Origin: Echinococcus granulosus
Lineage: Eukaryota; Platyhelminthes; Cestoda; Cyclophyllidea; Taeniidae
Direction: 5' to 3'
Length of the DNA: 64,000 bases
Assembly (NCBI RefSeq): GCF_000524195.1
Contig: NW_020170390.1
Location: forward strand, 441,192-505,191
Part shown: positions 37,101-48,033 of the stretch, in pieces
Numbering within the stretch: position 1 is the stretch's first letter
Layout: each line of letters starts with the position of its first letter
The notes under the pieces: model-generated
Told to the model about the DNA's origin: nothing
Seen by the model: the letters and a program-made list of their open reading frames with translations, nothing else
Database searches by the model: none
Program-made: the position numbers and the translations under genes

Positions 37101-39908
37101 TTCACTTAGCAAGACCATTTCTTTGTGTCCTCCTGATTTAAACTAACTAAAAATCTTTTACTAGCGTTTTTCGGAATCGTTACCTCTATTTTTAAGTTCA
37201 CTCATCTTATTACGTTTCCTAAAATGCAAAACTAGATTACTGCCTTAAAAATATGCTGTCCCTAGTGGCCAAAACAATAAAATGGCTAAATTGGTTCTTC
37301 GAAATGCTTTTTGAATGGTAGGCCCTATGCACGTCTCCTCCGAAAAAGTAAAGTCGTTTTCAAACAGGCGAAAAGTACCTTGAAAGTAGCCTTTCATCCT
37401 CAGGTAAGAGACAGCGAGTCGTAGAATAGAGAGTTTGTCTAGCTTCGCAATGACTGATTGCTCAAAGGGGAGAAGACTGGCTAGGTGCTCCAGTTCAGCA
37501 TTCAAACGTTCTCTATGTCGCTTGCTGGGATTCGACTTCGTGTTGCCCGTTCCACACTCCACTTTGTAGCCAACTTCTGTAAGTTGATTGGTTACCCTGA
37601 AGAGTCATACAGCTTTTATACTCCATTGTGTTACTTCTCAAAAATGCAAAATGCATCAGAAGCTGTTGTAACATATCGCTCAACCGATATTTTAAAACGA
37701 GTTTTGTGGTTCCGGTAGTTTGTAAATGTAAAGAATGCGAATCCGCCGACGCCAAGGAGTCCTTAACCTACTGGAATGAATGTAACATCAGCTCCACGCA
37801 TGGATTTCAAATTTATATGTTTATGTGTCCAACCTAAATAAGTTTGAGTCCTCTAAGTATAGACTCCACTTCCTAAATTATTCACCGCTTCCAGAACAAA
37901 TTGGTCATGGCTTCACCAGTCTTCCCTTCTCCTCCTCCTTCGCATCTCTCCCTCTTGCCCTGCCCACCCATTCAAGTGAGTTAGATGGCTGTAGACTCGC
38001 TGAATTATTGATGTTTATAGTCACGTACAGCAGAGTTGAAGTTGATAGCATTTAATATGCGTGCGTTGTTTTCGGGGGTTGCAGTTAAGATGGGGGAGGG
38101 GCGGGTCGGTTTGGATTTATTCCAATTTTTTTCATTCTGTTTGCATATATTAGTAGGACGCGTCTTTTGACAAATTGTTTGGTGTAGAAACCAAACACGA
38201 TGCTTAACTTAATCGACTTGCTGGGACGTAACGAGTTTGATTAATATTCATGGCTGCTAACAATAGGGAAGTTGATGCAGTATTTCTTGATTTAAATAAT
38301 CTTGCAAATAATTTAAATTTCGAGAGCAACTTTCATTTTATTTAGCCTTAAATATGCCCATTCCTCCATAAACGCTTCTTTAAACATTTTAAAATGTAAA
38401 ACGATGATGTATGGGTAAGTGTTTGAAATACCCTAGGTGGGCACAAATGTTACGGTTTGTGAAGTCACTTTGGTTACACATTCAGTCCTACCACCTATAG
38501 GTACTTGAAAGCACTATAATATAGCGTTTGGAACGTACAGGCGACCGCAATTTTTCTGGTGACTCACAGCTTTCCAATTGAATTGCAGGGCACGTGGAGG
38601 TACTACTACTGATGACGGCAGGGGCCAAACGTCGTCTGGTCAAAAGGTTAACCTTAGGTTTTGGTTAAAAACGGATTAACAGACGGTTTTCATACCACTT
38701 GTTGGTAATGCAACGAAAACAAATCACCTATTTGCATACACAGAGTTGGTCACTGCCCCAGTTTAATCAGTCATTATTAAGACTCGTTCATTCGCTTGAC
38801 ATTTATTACGGAGGACGACTAGTTTACAAAGAAAAGAAATAGTTTCTTAGCTAATCTGAAATGCAGAAGAGGTGAGAAAATCTTTGAATTTTTCGATCAT
38901 GCCTTATACAGCACTTGAAAGTAGAAACTGGTAGTTACAAAATAAGACCAACCAAATCAAGATTTAGTGTACACTGGAAAAAGACAGATAGTAAAGGTTC
39001 CTTAAAAATAATGCATTTCTCCATAATTTTTGGAAAATATTTAACTAGAGCGTTTGTATATCCTTGGGAAATATGTGACACATGTCATATTTTTAAGTCG
39101 TTTTTTTGTGTTTTACTTTGCAAATATGGTGTGGATAAATGTGTGGTTAGTTTGCGGGAGAGCCGAAAAGCCTAAACAATGCCTACTGAATCACATTCAT
39201 TGACCAACGGCCTGCCAATTAATGATGCTATCGCAAACCTCTGCCCCACCACCCTAATTCTCACGCCTATGTGTGTGTGGGGTGGGGCGATAGTATCGTA
39301 TCCTTCTAGACTTGATTACGGCTCACTCTTAAACAGCCCCTTCCCTCTCTCCCCTCTTCTCCTCTCCACCCCGAATAGATGATAACATCAGCAACCGCTG
39401 CAGGAGCAGTAGTTGTGGTAGTAGCCATCTCTGGTCTTCCTGTAAGTGACATCCAAAAGGGGAAGAAGAATGACCTCTACTTGCTTGGAGGCCACTCATT
39501 TGATTATCATTTTGCAGTTTTCGTCCCCAAGCCAATGTTCCTTTATGGATGGCTTAGTAGCAAGCATTAAATTTTTTGCTCTTATCCACAGAAATGACCC
39601 CGTCACATTTTCAACGGAGGCACTTTGGCCAGTGCCAAAAATCATACAGATCAGCCAAACTCAGTTTTTAGTAAAGTGATCATGATCGAGTTTCTTATTT
39701 AAAACTTCTGTTTCCTCTAAAGTTTTTCAGTTAAAAAAGCCCAAAACCGTTGTTTTTAAAGAATTATAAAATTTGAAAATGCAAGTGTGGGGAACAAGTT
39801 TAGTGATATCTTTAAAAAACTGTTAACGTAAAAGCAAACTCACATTTTGGTATTCTTCCGCCGGCGTTTGGTGGCATACATGGTTTTGATAACCCAATCA
39901 TCAACCAT
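28187..39908 (-). CDS. AHR: Aryl hydrocarbon receptor (bHLH-PAS transcription factor)
   Basis: Ten exons on the minus strand: 39908-39844, 37596-37379, 35548-35445, 35164-35075, 32490-32355, 31280-31207, 31033-30708, 30157-30051, 29644-29503 and 29426-28187; 2502 nt, 833 residues. The start is the first ATG after an in-frame stop. Residues 10-17 give the basic KRRR segment. Residues 42-94 are the bHLH, with the AhR signature [24 protein letters not shown] spans about 120-245 ([41 protein letters not shown]). PAS-B spans about 298-425 ([20 protein letters not shown]). The C-terminus is low in complexity, with an Ala run and His/Gln tracts typical of transactivation regions. AhR proteins dimerise with ARNT and bind GCGTG cores; invertebrate orthologues (spineless, AHR-1) act in sensory and neuronal development. 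Odd points: about 40 extra residues between the PAS domains, and a stop embedded in a donor-like GTGAGT. Confidence 0.95.
36061..36498. repeat. Cluster of simple repeats in AhR intron 2
   Basis: A CA dinucleotide run at 36061-36088, CTG/CTT-type triplets at 36393-36430 and a GA-rich triplet run at 36465-36498 lie in a GC-richer patch inside the intron between the bHLH exon and the first PAS-A exon. Open frames over this patch encode only Leu, Thr-His or Glu runs and are products of the repeats. Confidence 0.85.
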
Positions 39909-40056
39909 ATTGACAGTTCTGATGACAATGTTCGTGCCGATATATACTAAGTCCCTTTTAGCAACTAGAAAGTGGGCTCGTAGCTTCTACGCCTGTTTCT
40001 CTTCTGGTCGATTGTATAGCCTTAATGCACGCAAAATTGCCGTCTAGCCTCTCTTG

Positions 40057-40138
40057 ATTGGTTACCGCTGCCCGATGTTTCGGCCGGACTCACCCCTACT
40101 CAAAAGCTTACATCCCATTGGCTGATTGGCATCGCGTG
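40057..40138 (-). promoter_or_regulatory. Putative AhR promoter: three CCAAT boxes and an XRE core
   Basis: Between 150 and 230 bp upstream of the AhR start codon, ATTGG occurs at 40057-40061, 40117-40121 and 40125-40129, which read CCAAT on the gene's strand. At 40132-40138 the plus strand reads TCGCGTG, matching the xenobiotic response element core TNGCGTG. The surrounding 25 bp are CpG-rich, unlike the AT-rich flanks. Promoter function is inferred from position and motifs only. Confidence 0.45.
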
Positions 40139-43100
40139 TCGCGTAGGTCGCCGTAATGTGACTTTGCTGCCCTTTCACCTGTTGATTATCAGTATTAAGG
40201 AAAGGAGGTCAATCAGAGTGCCTAAACGTAGCCCTTTAAATTATTTACTATCAAAACAGCTCCGCTATTATCGTATTTTATTGGCTCAAGTTTATTAAAA
40301 ATGTGCAAGGCTCTCTACCGCTAATTTTGTGATGCAAGGTGCACATACTACAAATAGATAAATTGGAAATAAAGATAAGATTTACTGGCGAGTCCGTTTG
40401 TTTTAAAAATTTGAATAGGAGGTTGCCTAGGTTACAAAGTGATCATGAAAATTATCATCTAAACATCTAGATAATTGGTCTGATTATTTTACTTGCATTG
40501 AAGGGCCAATAGAATACAACGCTTATAAGATCCTACTTTACCACTAAAATATCATTATAATGTCTACATAGAGCTCCATTATTTACACCCTATATGCAGG
40601 AATTGCACATTTTATAAAAGATTTTTTGGATACTCAGAGCCTAAAGCCATAAAAGGCTAACGATACATTTAATTCTACTAGCAATACGCTTATTCAACTT
40701 GTTAAACAGTTCTACTTCACAAATGGTTAATGTGCATTGATCCCATTTTTACTAAGAACTTACGGCACTTGAATTAAATCATTTCCAAAGTTCAGCATCT
40801 TTGTGCATAAATAAAGTGGAAAGTTAGCTATGTGGAATGCATTCGTGCATGTTGGTTTTGAGGAGAGACGATACTTCTAATCGTTGTGTGTGCCGACTTG
40901 ATACTGTCCCCCATGGGCAAAAGGTGACAGTGTCAGGAAGCAGACACAGACTTCAATGCATTCGCTCGTCACAGATCCTTCGCAGTCGGATTCTATTTAG
41001 TGAACTAAGAATCCTAATTGTACCTACTTTGTTTTTTGTATTAGTCAAAATTGTTTTACTGGTGACATCTAAGCAAATTTTCAAGCACAATAATTTGTCG
41101 CTTACCTATACTTACGCAGCACACATTCTTTGAAATCGCATTAGAGAATTTCTTTTGATTCCTATAAAAACGAAGATGACATCATTTGAATTTCTATGGT
41201 TGCATTAGGACCCTGTAATATGGTCTCACACAATCATCCAGGAAAGATAGGAGGGATGATTTCAATCTGGCCGGATCACCATAATTTTGGAACCACAGGT
41301 GCATTTGCCCTTGGGAACAAAAGAACCCATAATAAAATTAATGGAAGCGATGACTAGGGAGTTTAGAGTCAATTTGCTTTATTTTTTCTTCACTGCAGGG
41401 ATTGCAGTGATGACTGTTTCATTCCCTCGCCTTTTATACTGCCAAACATTTGCGCATGATCAAGGGAGATGTTAAAGCTTTTGGATAAATCATGCTCGTG
41501 CTTTATATGGAAGGAGAAAGAAATGTAAAAAGTAACCATCACAATCACATTTAATTTATAACTAGTCTGTCAAATTTAATAGTTAAGCATCGTTAACCTG
41601 ATCAGGCTGCAAAAGAAAATCCATGTAAGCTCGCATTTCTTAAACACCCGAATGATTTTTACAGAGCATCCAATTTTGATTAATTCCTGTGGCTTTTTAA
41701 TTTTCAAATTTAACGTTCAAATACTTGAATCGATGAGCTGGAATATAAGGATATCGTTTAGACGCAGTCGTGGCTGCAATTAAAATGGTTGCTCTACGAG
41801 TTGACGTTAACTTTGAATGAATACCTCTGCTACCTGTGTAGCGCTTTTGTGCATGCAAGCCAACTCCGTGGTGTGGGGTGTTTATCACCAGTGGATTAAT
41901 TCTGCTCGTTTGCGTGACTCGTCGTCTGGCGAGTTGAGTCGGAATGACGCCTAACTACGAAGCCGATCCTGTACCACCGCTACTTTAAAAGTCGGACATT
42001 TGGGTTGTTAGTGCTTTAAAGCGCCCTATTCTTGTAGGTCAGAGCTAAAATATCCTGCTCACTATAGGGCATATCAAAATTAGTAGAGTTGGCGATTTGA
42101 CAACCTTGCTGAGCATGAATGTTTAGCTTATGCATATGCCTCCCTGAAATTGCAAAATGAAGTTGAGCGCATGCATAATGACTTTAAGCAAGACCAGTAT
42201 GGTGGTAATACTGAGTTATTTTATCGTAAATTTAGGTCAAGACATCTCTGTGTTACCTACAGCTTCTCTGCCAAAAATAGGTTTTCTTCCTCAGTATTTT
42301 ATGAGAAAAACCTTTGGAATAAGGTGCCACAGGACACAAGTTTCCTCTTCTCTTGGAACAATCATGCAAAAATATTTGTACCTGCGTATAACGCCTTTTT
42401 GTCTATGTGAAAATCTTAAAATAAAACTTGAATGACTTTCACAAGTTTGCAGATTTTGCTTTGTCGACGTGGTTAAAAAACGAAACTATTTAGAGATCAA
42501 ATTTATGCAGGATTCACTTGAACATTCTGAGCTAGGATTACTCATTTAATAATTGAGTGTTATACTTATTCATCAATTTAAAGTAAGCAATACTTTATAT
42601 GCACTTTGCACAGGACCTACTGTTTGCTTCCAGCGTCAAAGACCAACTGAGATAAATGCCTTACAGCCATTTGTGAATCCTGCACAACTCACTCACACTT
42701 TGCCTACAAAGTTTGTTAAAAAAATAGGACCACACTCAATCGGAATTGCGTGAATGATACTTTGAACCTGCGGTTACGCATTAATACAGACCATTTACCA
42801 TAAAAACCATCAAAGGACAACTTCCGGTCATCCAAATAAGTCATTATTTTAAGAAGCCTAATTCAATTGGGCCTGAACGAAAGTAAATAAGCCACCTGGA
42901 CGAGAGAACACTGCAGCGCTGGAGTCGGGGGGGGGAGGTTGTAAGGAGTGCGACGCTATACTTCCTTCCCTTCCTCTCCCCCATTCCCCCACCAATTCCC
43001 TATTCATTAAGTGTCAACATTCATATCGCACGCTATTCACAATGCTTTGCCATTTTTGCATCCAGTCATTCAACTTTGCATGCTGTCCATTCAACATGCA

Positions 43101-43408
43101 TTGGGAAGTCTAATTGGATAGTTTATAGCCGGTTATATAAGAGTGATTACATTTTCGAACCATTTGACAAAAGCATACTTGACGAAGGAAGATAATGGAC
43201 GGATTTGACGTTGGTAGTTTTTAGGCACTGACAAGAAGAAAATTGCCACTAGTACACAATCTACTTAAATAAATGGGAAAATTCTTCGAATTATAATTCC
43301 AGCGTGGAAAGGATTGCCACAAAATCTTCCTCCTCGTAGTGAGTAAAGCTTTCTTTATTGAGCAACACCACTGCATCATCTTTTAACTTCCTCAGATACT
43401 CAGGTTCT

Positions 43409-43600
43409 ACTGTAATACGTTGGTTGTTCGTTTAACTCTTAATGTTGGTAAAGGGGCCAATTAGTTGCTCGCCATTGTACCTTCACGGGATGGGCTGGCC
43501 TATGGACGATGTTAGTAGCCCCATGCCCCAATGTATGTCGAATATACACGTATTCTGCCCGAGTAATATGTCTCCTCCAGTGTTCGAAGAAAGTCTCCAA
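43409..43600 (+). repeat. Diverged dispersed repeat, copy A
   Basis: This stretch aligns with 53134-53320 in the same orientation by eye. Shared anchors in order are TGTAATACG.TGGT.GTTC, TTGTACC, GTAGCCC, AATGCC, TATTCTGCCC.AGTA.TATGT and AAGTCTC. Identity over the anchors is roughly 60-70 percent. The copies fall in two unrelated intergenic regions, so a decayed transposable element is likely; no terminal repeats or coding capacity were recognised. Confidence 0.6.
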
Positions 43601-45427
43601 AGGCTGCACCACTGCCTGACATTATTTGTTAGTAGCGTCATACTTTTTACCGCTGGAGAAAATAAGCAATACGCGTTATCTGCTATTTGCATTGAGAATA
43701 TAAACTGAAGAATTTAAATTGTAAAGCGAATTTACAAGGCAGAGAATAGGTGAGAAGAAGGAATTTTATGGGTTTATGTACGCTATTACTTATTAACCAA
43801 ACTCTGATACTTTCGCTATCAGTAGCATGTTTAGGGCAGATTGTACCTATTTTTAGGACCATCGAAGGAAGCTGCGTATAGACCATCCCAACCACTGCGA
43901 ATCACTTTCGTACTGCGCCAAATTGAAAATTATTATTCCTAACTAAAGGAACAAGTGGTACAGAAAGTAGTGGTCCGAAAGGTCTTCACATTTTATGTCA
44001 ATCTAAATAAATAAATTAGTGTACCTGTACATATGGTACCAGTAAATCATGTCCAATTATGAGAGCAAAGTTAGATTGAGATGTCAGCAATGAAGTGTGA
44101 AAAGGACAGCGTTAAAATGACATGTTAAAGTGACGGATTATTATAAAGAACTGCGGATAAAATGACAATGAAACCGAAAGAAAAGACATTCCTCTAATTC
44201 ATTATATCTAGAAACGAGCACCTGCACTGAAGACATGTTGCAGTGAACTGAAACCTTGTTCAACTGTATACCAGACGATGGAGAGCCTTCAGCCGCCGTG
44301 ATTTGTACCTTCGTACTGTAGCACGAACATTGCTTCATACTACTACTATTCCTGTTCTTCTATACGCCAACAATATATGTTCTTCCACACTACTTCGACT
44401 TAATACATCATAGCGAGCCCAGTGGGAAAAATAATCCCCGTGATCAGGGGTATAGTTGCAGAAGGGGTTGGTTACTGACATATTCGTCTAAAAAAAACAA
44501 GTGACGACGTGATTCAGCTAGAAGTTGTAGTGTATTATGAGGCGATTTGTACATGAAACAGCCACTTCAATAAGCCCCCATCTTAGGAGTGATTTTTAAA
44601 AATCGCCTAAGAGGATACGATACAAGACAAATAACAAAACGTAAGAAGATTAAAGCATCTGTAGTGTCACTTTATGCAATCGACGTAGCTCTAACGAATT
44701 AAACACTTCTGTAATGGGGCAATTGTTTGTTTAACCCTCGATTTTGGCAATGGACCAATCAGGAGACGCTACGCTTGTACGTTCGCTAAGCGGCCTGGCC
44801 TTGGGTAATGCTTGTAACCCCAATTTTTTTCCTGTATTTCAGCAGTACATATTCTGTTTGAGTGGTTTGTCTTCTTTCATTTTCATGGAGTTCTCAAAGA
44901 TCCAAATTTCTGTGCTGAGAACTATAAGATCACTGAGTTTAAAAGAACTAGAACCATAAGACTGTTATGAACAGAAAAGTTGGCTAAAGTACAGAATACC
45001 CACGTTTTCGGAGAAAGATTTCCGCTGTAGTGGGCATTTTAAATTCCCAAATGAGAATTTCGATACCACATCTAAGGAAAAAAAACACCTAAGCTGACTG
45101 AACCACAAGCGTCTATAAAATAAAGCATATCTCGAAAATACATTTCTTCGCCTTCCTGCCATAGGGTATCCCTAAAATTAGTAGACTAATTTACCAAAAA
45201 AAAAACAAGAAGCCTGAACCTAGAACATTTTTGCTATACGAATAGATTAGGATAGGTTTTTGGATAGCTTACTTCAATTTTCACCCGTAAAATGTCAATC
45301 TAAACGACGATAATTCCTGTAAGACGAAAAGTAAATTCGGAGGTGAAAAATACATTTGAGCAATGTTTTTACTAGTCTGGTTTCAAGGCAAAGCTTTTAA
45401 GTCTCAGAGGTTGTAGTATTGTAGCCG

Positions 45428-46719
45428 ATGGGAGACATGCTAAAGATAATTCGAGAGGTTATTCCCCCATTAAATAATGCCCTGCATAAAGGGCAGATGG
45501 GTCGTATAGGTGTTGTTGGTGGATCGAAAGAGTACTGAACCTCCTCTATTAAGTCTGTTAATTGTAGATATACAGGCGCGCCTTATTTCGCTGCAATTAC
45601 AGCTCTCTCTTGTGTACGTTATCTCTTGCAAACGTGGAACTCTATAGGGAGCTGATTTGGTGCATGTGATTTGTGCAGCCTCTGCTGCCCAAGCTATCAA
45701 GTGCTACAGTCCTGAACTCATAGTGCATCCAACTTTGTATGTATAGTTAACCACATAATCCCAACTCTTTATAGAGACAATGATCTCACGGAGTCAGAAA
45801 AGTGGGCCTCTAAAATGCACTCGCTAGTAATTGGGCCTGGGCTTGGTGTGTCCGAAAATATGCTGAACACAATAGAGGTATTTTTGTGTTTTTAATTTTA
45901 TTCGACCCTAGATAATGAAGGAATGTCGCATTGCACGAAAACCCATGGTCATAGATGCCGACGGTATATTTGTCGTTGCTAAGAACAGGGAATTAGTTTC
46001 TGGATATAAAAGCGTCATTCTAACTCCCAACGTTAACGAGTTTTCTCTTCTGTATAAGACGATCTTTGGTATGCAATGGCCTCCAGTAAATTATGTTTCT
46101 AAGGCACAGGACCTTCTGATGACCCACAGGAAACGTCTAAATTAGCAGCTGCCTTGGGGAACCTTACTATCATCCGAAAAGGACCGAAAGATATCATATC
46201 GGATGGAGAAAATCGTATGCTTTATTTTAGTTAATATGTTCTGAAGTGTGCATATTGTTTAATGGAGCAAGACTGACTAGAGAAAGTGCTGAAACTTATG
46301 TACTGCTATCGAGTATCCGTTTGCGTTTTACCTTGCAGTACTCTTCTGTGATATGGAAGGCTCTCCGAGGCGATGCGGGGGACAGGGAGATCTCCTCTCT
46401 GGTGCCGCTGCAGTCTTCTCTCATTGGTTATCGGAAAAACCTCTGGTGTGCTCGTAAGCGTAGATTACGTTGTTAAATCTCTCCAGATTGTCAAACGTGG
46501 CTCGCATTTCTGATATTTCACAGCGTAATTTATCGTTGTACACATGCGTTAGTGTTTCATTTGTTTAGACCTTCAGGCACAGTGGTCTCTGGTCTTGCCG
46601 CCTGTATGTTGGCGCGGCGATGTGCTGGACGTGCGTTCTCCAAGTACGGTCGTAGCACGGTGACGACGAAGATGATCGATGAAATTGCGACGGCGTTCGA
46701 TGAGTTGTTTGGGACCTAA
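45428..46719 (+). CDS. NAXD: ATP-dependent (S)-NAD(P)HX dehydratase
   Basis: Eight exons: 45428-45531, 45568-45613, 45648-45736, 45775-45877, 45912-46068, 46110-46214, 46339-46453 and 46569-46719; 870 nt, 289 residues. The enzyme uses ATP to dehydrate hydrated NADH and NADPH back to the usable cofactor, working with the epimerase NAXE. The sequence follows human NAXD closely: IREVIPPL and [20 protein letters not shown] at the N-terminus, [29 protein letters not shown] [44 protein letters not shown], the ribokinase-fold catalytic motif GGQGDLLSG (Asp at about 219) and a C-terminal [13 protein letters not shown]. No mitochondrial targeting peptide is seen, so it is probably cytosolic. Six of seven introns are 34-41 bp; the sixth is 124 bp. 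The first ATG is used, with a second four codons on. Confidence 0.95.
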
Positions 46720-48033
46720 TATTCAAGATGACATTATTTACGATTTTCTAATTTAATTCTTGTCGTCTGCACTCACTATAAAGTATCCCAATTTTCTTTG
46801 ATTTCTCATGGCATTTCTTATGCTCTGTTCATTGTACGCCGATATATTCCGTTGCTTCAGTTTTAGCTACTGTTTGTGGGGGTCGCGACTTGTGCAGGTT
46901 GCCAAAAGTTAACTCGATTTTCGCGCTGGGGACTTCAGTGAAATTACTCATTATAATGGGACATGTGGTTACGTAAACCCCTCGGTTTTTGTAGTTTGCT
47001 CACCGTCCACTTACGTTAATGCCCTTCTAGCCCATTTGTATGTCAGTGATCAACGTCATTACGATACGAGTATGTCACAATTTAATCGGTTTGTTGCGAG
47101 TCCTGCGGTTAACCAACCGTCTACATGATACTTGACTTTCAGGGCGGGAGGGCGCATATGGGAGAGCCCGAGACGACACTAAGATAAGAAGCTGCGGCAG
47201 CGGTATGCCCATGGGAGCCTTTTTAATCTCATGGCCCGGGTTGAACAGTAGTGCAAAGCTGTGCACTTCGCCTCAGCGGCCACGACATCCGGCTAAACTA
47301 GGGGTGTGAACTCATTGTGGGCACTTTTGTCGTTAACTCCAAAATAAGGGAGGAGTTGGAGCCCAGGGCTTAACACTTGGGAGGAATTTGACACCCATCT
47401 TTGTGACAGCGCTCGACCTACGCTCACAGTCAATAATTCCCTCCCTACCCCGAAGATATTTGTTTGTTCGTGATAATATATCCAATATATCCAATGCTTC
47501 AATGCGCTAATTGATAGCTACGGTTTACTCATGAATCTGTATGAGGGCCATTGCCGCAGAGGGGAAGAAGAGTCAGTTCAGGCTTAAGCGCATGGGTAAT
47601 CAAACGCAGAGGTGAACGAACTATCAAAACACTGCATTAATAATAAACCTACCTTTGAAAGGACAAGGAAGATTACGCCTTTCCTTCGTTTGTAAACGAT
47701 GTCTTAGAATAAAGTCTACATGATGATATCAGAGAACTCAAGGGCTAACAAGCCCTTGAGCTAGACACAAAATTGATTTTAGAAATTTGAGAAGTAAAAA
47801 CTTGTCTATTTTTCCCAGGTCTTCAAGACTAATGCCTTATATCAATAAATTTCTTTACCATTAGCCGAATATCAACGATTTATTTCCAAATATTCTACGG
47901 TTTTTTCACATTGATGACTTAAAGTCAAAAATGGCAAAAGCCTAACTTTTATTAGTTTGGTCATTTGATGAACAGCGTGGGACGCCTTACTGGTTGAACT
48001 CATTGTGTTCAATGTCTTCTAGGTCGTGTCGTA
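46720..48033. other. NAXD-RIOK1 spacer with a GC-rich block and a hairpin
   Basis: No gene is supported. From about 47090 to 47480 the sequence is markedly richer in G, C and CpG than its surroundings without a long open frame, which suggests a decayed mobile element. A perfect inverted repeat lies at 47737-47760. Just before the RIOK1 ATG, TTCTAG at 48017-48022 resembles a splice or trans-splice acceptor. Confidence 0.5.
47737..47760. repeat. Perfect inverted repeat, 10-bp arms
   Basis: CTCAAGGGCT at 47737-47746 and AGCCCTTGAG at 47751-47760 are exact reverse complements with a loop AACA. The stem is GC-containing and could form a stable RNA hairpin. It lies about 1 kb after NAXD and 270 bp before RIOK1. 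A role in 3'-end formation is not shown. Confidence 0.8.

Larger units (their letters stand above)
39909..45427. other. Intergenic between divergent AhR and NAXD genes
   Basis: Apart from the putative AhR promoter at its left end, I see no supported gene. It includes a G-run/pyrimidine-rich patch at 42927-42998, a 110-codon open frame at about 42081-42410 on the plus strand that may or may not be an exon, and one copy of a diverged repeat at 43409-43600. Two possible exon-like frames (41299-41370 and 42616-42752) have acceptor-like starts but no recognisable product. Confidence 0.45.
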
